DNA from: Streptomyces scopuliridis RB72
GTDB lineage: Bacteria > Actinomycetota > Actinomycetes > Streptomycetales > Streptomycetaceae
DNA: 64,000 nucleotides
Direction of reading: 5' to 3'
Assembly: GCF_000718095.1 (NCBI RefSeq)
Contig: NZ_JOEI01000004.1
Coordinates: 1 to 64,000 of the forward strand
The notes under the pieces were generated by a model, which searched no databases, was not told the DNA's origin, and worked only from the letters and a program-made list of their open reading frames with translations. Below are positions 59,822 to 64,000 of this stretch, piece by piece (position 1 is the first letter of the stretch; every line of letters starts with the position of its first letter). The translations under genes were made by a program, and so were the position numbers.

Positions 59822-61048
59822 TCACTGACCGGCGAACTTCTTGCTGACCCCGTCGTAGACACCCTTGGCGACATCACCGAGACGCGGCCCGGCGAGCCAG
59901 CCGGCCGTGACCGGGCCGATGGAGGTATTGGACACCAGGGCGGGCTTGCCGTCCGCGCCGTTCGCGACCCAGCCGCCACCGGACGAACCACCGGTCATGG
60001 TGCAGCCGATCCGGTACATCGTCGGGTCGCCGGCCGTCAGCGACAGCCGGCCCGGCTTGTCCTCGCACTGGAAGAGCTTCTGGCCGTCGAACGGCGGCGC
60101 CGCCGGGTAGCCGGTCGCCGTCATGGCGTCGATCTGCGGGGTGGCCGGAGCGTTGAACTCCACGGGCAGCGCGGAACCGACCGTCTCCTCCAGGGACTTG
60201 CCGGTGCCGCCCTTCTCCGGGGTGACATGGATGACCGCGAAGTCGTACGGAGCGCCCTGGCCGCCGGTCGAGGCGCCCTGCGAGATCCACTGCTCGGAGG
60301 TCTGCGCCCAGTCGGCCCACCACACGCCCTCCGGAGCGATCTGCTCCTTGGGGGCCGTCTCCAGATCGGCCGTCGACAGACCGCTGTTGTTGTACGACGG
60401 GACGAAGGCGAGGTTGCGGTACCAGCCGCCGGTCTTGCCCGCGTGCACGCAGTGGCCCGCGGTCCACACCATGTTGGACTTGCCGGGGTGGGCCGGGTCC
60501 TCGACCACGGTCGCGGAGCAGACCATCGAGCCCTCGGGACCGTCGAAGAACAACTTGCCCGCCTCGGCCGCGTTCTCGCGGTACGGCGCGTTCACCGCCT
60601 GCGCGGTGACCGGCTCCGGAGTCGGGTCGGTCACGCCCTCGTCGCCGGAGATGTCCTGGTCGTCGACCGGCTTCTCCGGGTGCTTCTCCGCGTCCCGCAT
60701 CCGGTCCGGGTCCCAGAGTCCCTCGATGATCGGGTTGATGTAGTCCTTGGCCTCACGCAGCCAGGTGTCCTTGTCCCAGTTCTTCCACTCGCCGTTCTTC
60801 CACTTGTCCAGATCGAACCCGCGCTCCTTGAGCCGGTCCTTGAGCTCGTCGGGTATCTGGATCTTGCCGTCGGGCGAGGCGGTGGCGGCGTCGCTCGCCT
60901 GGCCGGTGGCGTTGTCCTCCTCCGGCCCGCAGGCCGTGGCCGTCAGCGCGAGCGCCGTGGCCATCGCGGCCGCGGCGAGGACGGGGGAGGTTCTGCGCCG
61001 CGTGCTCCTTCCACGGCGTGCGGAGAGCGTGGAGCGAATGGGTCGCAT
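59822..61048 (-). CDS. Lipoprotein trypsin-like serine protease (copy B)
   Basis: 408 residues and clearly paralogous to the gene that follows it on the minus strand: same lipobox end (LTATAC-GPEED), same WKNGEWKNWDKDTW block, same triad motifs TAGHCVHAG, YDFAVIHV and GGSSGGGW, and same C-terminal KFAGQ. Its signal peptide is longer and more basic (MRPIRSTLSARRGRSTRRR). ATG 61048 has AGGGGG upstream. A 169-base gap separates the copies, so each may have its own promoter. Confidence 0.87.
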   Translation of the reverse strand: MRPIRSTLSARRGRSTRRRTSPVLAAAAMATALALTATACGPEEDNATGQASDAATASPDGKIQIPDELKDRLKERGFDLDKWKNGEWKNWDKDTWLREAKDYINPIIEGLWDPDRMRDAEKHPEKPVDDQDISGDEGVTDPTPEPVTAQAVNAPYRENAAEAGKLFFDGPEGSMVCSATVVEDPAHPGKSNMVWTAGHCVHAGKTGGWYRNLAFVPSYNNSGLSTADLETAPKEQIAPEGVWWADWAQTSEQWISQGASTGGQGAPYDFAVIHVTPEKGGTGKSLEETVGSALPVEFNAPATPQIDAMTATGYPAAPPFDGQKLFQCEDKPGRLSLTAGDPTMYRIGCTMTGGSSGGGWVANGADGKPALVSNTSIGPVTAGWLAGPRLGDVAKGVYDGVSKKFAGQ

Positions 61049-61362
61049 GGCGTGAATCCCCCTGGGACTTCGGACAATTCGGAACAGTGAAACGGATGGT
61101 GCGCCCCGGCGGCGGTGCCGGAGCCGGGACACGGCCCCCCACTATGCCGGTGCCGATGGGGACGGTGTGCGGCAGGGCCGCGGTTCCGCGTCCCAAGGAT
61201 CTTTCGACTGCCCGTGATCCCGGGCACTCCCCGTCGTTTGTACGTACGGGACGGGCGCTCCGTCTCAAGTCGGCGTCCCCCGTCGAACATTCGGCGGGTG
61301 AGCGCCGTACTGACAGGCGACTGACTGTGACATGAAGTGTGACAACGGGAGGACCGACAGCC
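61049..61362. other. Divergent promoter region between the protease pair and the siderophore genes
   Basis: About 310 bases without a supported gene. I looked for an IdeR/DmdR-type iron box (TTAGGTTAGGC-like palindrome) before the siderophore genes and did not see one. No obvious -10/-35 pair or terminator stands out, although ACTGACAG and ACTGACTG at about 61310-61326 form a small repeat. Confidence 0.4.
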
Positions 61363-62721
61363 GTGGCCGTGACCGAACCCCCTCCAGCGGCACCGACCGT
61401 CGCCCACGAGGGCATTCTCCGGCGGCAGTCCTTACGGGAGTCGGCGGCCCGCACGTATGCGAGGTCCCTCCCGATCGTGCCCGTGCGCGCACGGGGGCTG
61501 ACCATCGAAGGCGCCGACGGGCGGCGGTACTTGGACTGCCTGTCCGGCGCGGGCACGCTGGCCCTGGGACACAACCATCCGGTCGTTCTCGACGCGATCA
61601 GGAAGGTCCTCGACTCCGGGGCCCCGCTCCATGTCCTCGACCTCGCCACCCCCGTCAAGGACGCCTTCACCACCGAGCTGTTCGCCACGCTGCCGCCGCG
61701 GTTCGCCGAGAACGCCCGGGTGCAGTTCTGCGGCCCCGCGGGCACCGACGCCGTCGAGGCCGCGCTCAAGCTCGTCCGTACCGCCACCGGCCGCGGCGGG
61801 CTCCTCGCCTTCACCGGCGCGTACCACGGGATGACGGCCGGCGCCCTCGCCGCCTCCGGGGGAGCCGAGGACGTACGGGTGACCCGGCTGCCCTATCCGT
61901 ACGAGTACCGCTGCCCGTTCGGCATCGGCGGGGAGCGCGGCGCCGAACTCGCCGCGCGCTGGACCGAGAACCTCCTCGACGACCCCAAGGGCGGTCTGGC
62001 CGCCCCCGCCGGAATGATCCTCGAACCGGTGCAGGGCGAGGGCGGGGTGATCCCCGCCCCCGACAGCTGGCTGCGCAGGATGCGCGAGATCACCGCCGAC
62101 CGTTCCATCCCGCTCATCGCCGACGAGGTACAGACCGGGGTCGGCAGGACCGGCACCTTCTGGGCCGTGGAGCACAGCGGGATCACCCCCGATGTGATGG
62201 TGATGTCCAAGGCCATCGGCGGCTCCCTTCCCCTGGCCGTGATCGTCTACCACTCGGATCTCGACTGCTGGCCGCCCGGCGCCCACGCGGGCACCTTCCG
62301 CGGCAACCAGCTCGCGATGGCGGCGGGCGCGGCCACCCTCGCCTACGTACGGGAGAACCACCTCGCCGACCGCGCCGCGATCCTCGGCGCGCGCATGCTG
62401 GGGCAGCTCCAGGGGCTGGCCGCCAACCATCCCTGTATCGGAGACGTACGGGGCCGTGGTCTCATGATCGGTGTGGAACTCGTCGCCCCGGAAGCCGGCG
62501 ACCCGGCCCCGCCGGATCCGGCCCTCGCCACGGCCGTCCAGCGGGAGTGTCTGAGCCGCGGCCTCATCGTGGAACTGGGCGGACGCCGGGCCGCTGTCGT
62601 ACGGCTGCTCCCGCCGCTCACGCTCACCGACGAGCAGGCCGTCGCGGTCCTCGACCGCTTCGCCGACGCCCTGGCCGCCGCCGAGCGCGCGGCACTCCGC
62701 CGGAAAGAAACCGGCCCCTAG
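61363..62721 (+). CDS. Class III aminotransferase, diaminobutyrate-2-oxoglutarate type, siderophore pathway
   Basis: 452 residues. PLP-dependent fold type I: pyridoxal Lys283 in VMVMSKAIGGSLPLAV, the acidic IADEVQTGVGRTG motif, substrate loop AHAGTFRGNQLAM, and CGPAGTDAVEAALKLVRTAT near the N-terminal third. Closest in type to 2,4-diaminobutyrate aminotransferases (Dat/RhbA) that supply diamines for siderophores. The next gene, 36 bases downstream, is an NIS siderophore synthetase. GTG 61363 has GGGAGG nine bases upstream; GTG 61339 is in frame but unsupported. Confidence 0.85.
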   Translation: MAVTEPPPAAPTVAHEGILRRQSLRESAARTYARSLPIVPVRARGLTIEGADGRRYLDCLSGAGTLALGHNHPVVLDAIRKVLDSGAPLHVLDLATPVKDAFTTELFATLPPRFAENARVQFCGPAGTDAVEAALKLVRTATGRGGLLAFTGAYHGMTAGALAASGGAEDVRVTRLPYPYEYRCPFGIGGERGAELAARWTENLLDDPKGGLAAPAGMILEPVQGEGGVIPAPDSWLRRMREITADRSIPLIADEVQTGVGRTGTFWAVEHSGITPDVMVMSKAIGGSLPLAVIVYHSDLDCWPPGAHAGTFRGNQLAMAAGAATLAYVRENHLADRAAILGARMLGQLQGLAANHPCIGDVRGRGLMIGVELVAPEAGDPAPPDPALATAVQRECLSRGLIVELGGRRAAVVRLLPPLTLTDEQAVAVLDRFADALAAAERAALRRKETGP

Positions 62722-62757
62722 AACTGCCCCCGGACCCCCCCACAAGGAAGCCCCTCC

Positions 62758-64000
62758 GTGAACTCCACTCCCGCACCTGACGCCCCCGAGGCCGCCGGCC
62801 GCCCCACCGCCCACCCCGGAGGACACGACCGGGTGCAGGACGCGTCCCACGCCGCCGGCGCCGTCGAGCCGACGACGGTGCCCCGGCAGCCGACGGGCGG
62901 CTTCGACGGCCAACTCGCCACCGGTGCCGATACGTTCGCCGGTGCCGATACGTTCGCCGGTGTCCCGGTGGCCGACCAGCTCGACCACCCCGACCCGCTG
63001 AAGGCGGCCGACGCGGCCGCCGTCGAGAATCTGCTGCGCTGCTGGGTCAGGGAGAACGCTCTGCCCCGCCCCGAGGGCCAGGTCCTCCGGATCCCCCTCC
63101 ACGCCAGTGGCACCGCGCTCCTCGTCCCCGTCCGGTACTGGTCGGAGACGGGCTGGCACCGCTTCGGGATGCCGTTCCTGGAGAGCGCCCCCCGGGACGC
63201 CCCCGCCGCCGAGGCGGTCACCGTCGCCGCGCTCCTCGGCCGGGAATCGGGCCGCTACCAGGGCGGGGAGCTGGTCGGCAGGGTCGCCAACTCCCTTCTC
63301 CACACAGCTGACTTCCTCGCCGACCGGCGACGCGCCCCCCAAGCCGCGCCCGACGCCGACCTGTTCCTCACCGCCGAGCAGTCGCTTCTCCTCGGCCATC
63401 CGCTGCATCCCACGCCCAAGAGCCGGGAAGGGCTCTCCGAGGCCGAGGCCCGGCTCTACTCACCGGAGTCGCGCGGCTCCTTCCCGCTGCACTGGATGGC
63501 CGTCGACCGGTCCGTACTCGCCACCGACTCCGCCTGGACCGAGCAGGGCCGCGTCCTGCCCGCCGACCAGCTCACGGCACGCCTCCTCGGTGACGTCCCC
63601 CTTCCGGAGAACACCGTCGCCCTGCCTCTCCATCCCTGGCAGGCACGTGAGTTGAGGCACCGGCCCGCCGTGGCCCGCCTTCTCGACGCCGGGCTCCTCC
63701 ACGATCTGGGCCCGCACGGCGCCCCCTGGCACCCCACCTCCTCGATCCGTACCGTCTACCGCCCCGGCGCCCCCGCCATGCTCAAGCTCTCCCTCGGGGT
63801 ACGGATCACCAACTCCCGCCGCGAGAACCTCCGCAAGGAGCTGCACCGCGGCGTCGAGGTCCAGCGGCTGCTGCGCACCGGACTCGCCAAGGAATGGCAG
63901 ACTGCCCACCCCGGCTTCGACATCGTCCGCGACCCCGCCTGGCTCGCCGTCGACACCGAGGACGGCGAAGCCGTGACCGGACTCGATGTCATGCTGCGCC
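62758..64000 (+). CDS. IucA/IucC-family NIS siderophore synthetase (3' end off-window)
   Basis: At least 414 residues, open at the window edge; the family is about 600. The signature LGHPLHPTPKSREGL is present, followed by LPLHPWQ, PTSSIRTVYRP and LKLSLGVRITNSRREN, which form the ATP and carboxylate site of NRPS-independent siderophore synthetases. The first 70 residues are low-complexity and include a six-residue tandem repeat GADTFA-GADTFA from an 18-bp DNA duplication near 62924-62959. GTG 62758 has AAGGAAG upstream. It likely condenses a diamine from the preceding pathway with a citrate-type acid. Confidence 0.9.
   Translation, partial: MNSTPAPDAPEAAGRPTAHPGGHDRVQDASHAAGAVEPTTVPRQPTGGFDGQLATGADTFAGADTFAGVPVADQLDHPDPLKAADAAAVENLLRCWVRENALPRPEGQVLRIPLHASGTALLVPVRYWSETGWHRFGMPFLESAPRDAPAAEAVTVAALLGRESGRYQGGELVGRVANSLLHTADFLADRRRAPQAAPDADLFLTAEQSLLLGHPLHPTPKSREGLSEAEARLYSPESRGSFPLHWMAVDRSVLATDSAWTEQGRVLPADQLTARLLGDVPLPENTVALPLHPWQARELRHRPAVARLLDAGLLHDLGPHGAPWHPTSSIRTVYRPGAPAMLKLSLGVRITNSRRENLRKELHRGVEVQRLLRTGLAKEWQTAHPGFDIVRDPAWLAVDTEDGEAVTGLDVMLR

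Noticed and set aside
61049..61362. DmdR/IdeR iron box before the siderophore genes
   Set aside because: I searched by eye for the TTAGG-type palindrome on both strands and found no credible match.
61432..63408. A 658-codon minus-strand frame opposite the siderophore genes
   Set aside because: Shadow frame spanning two clear plus-strand genes and their intergenic gap.

Overview
The window is a high-GC actinobacterial chromosome segment, almost certainly Streptomyces. The evidence is the codon bias, the many GTG starts, the apparent leaderless starts (a TANNNT-type -10 six or seven bases before the start codon), and a set of recognisable core genes: osaC/osaA/osaB, ftsK, clgR, dps, recA-recX, gluABCD, miaB/miaA, dapF, an rshA-like gene and hflX. 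Their order resembles, from memory, the S. coelicolor segment around recA. I see no insertion sequence, integrase, prophage, CRISPR array or other accessory island.

Layout. 1-306: 3' end of a 5S rRNA (the rRNA operon lies off-window), then tRNA-Thr(GGT), each with a hairpin terminator. 335-9745: the osmotic-stress cluster, with osaC (anti-sigma kinase/PAS/GAF/PP2C phosphatase) divergent from osaA (a soluble poly-HAMP hybrid kinase) and osaB (response regulator). 9848-17772: ftsK, a RodZ-like protein, rimO-pgsA-cinA, clgR and a Dps. 18034-23707: a small membrane protein, then the lhr-nei DNA repair pair on the minus strand. 23789-25828: an AraC regulator with azlCD. 25890-28634: a toroid-fold protein, DUF3046 and an AI-2E family permease. 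28668-32893 (minus): a two-component system followed by an unusual short cytochrome bd-type oxidase. 32991-34781: a secreted FG-GAP protein. 35371-37085: recA-recX. 37207-38347 (minus): a Cys-containing leader peptide, a cysteine-dioxygenase-like gene and a rhodanese. 38441-43590 (minus): a flavin monooxygenase and the gluABCD glutamate importer. 43894-47049: a second two-component system facing a TAXI-type binding protein. 47170-58383: miaB, a LigB-like protein, two small proteins, miaA, a membrane protein, dapF, an RSH protein, an M1 peptidase and hflX. 58486-61048 (minus): two tandem lipoprotein serine proteases. 61363-64000: an aminotransferase and the start of an NIS siderophore synthetase, cut by the window edge.

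Shared themes are stress and genome maintenance. recA carries both a LexA-type box and a RecA-NDp/PafBC-type promoter, and lhr-nei carries a second copy of the PafBC-type motif, so they may form a local DNA-damage regulon. OsaA's ten-unit HAMP array resembles those of fungal osmosensing group III kinases. The cysteine dioxygenase/rhodanese pair is preceded by a 15-codon ORF with three Cys codons, a good candidate for cysteine-responsive attenuation. The bd oxidase has a very short quinol loop and a short CydB lacking a usually conserved Asp, so it may be functionally divergent.
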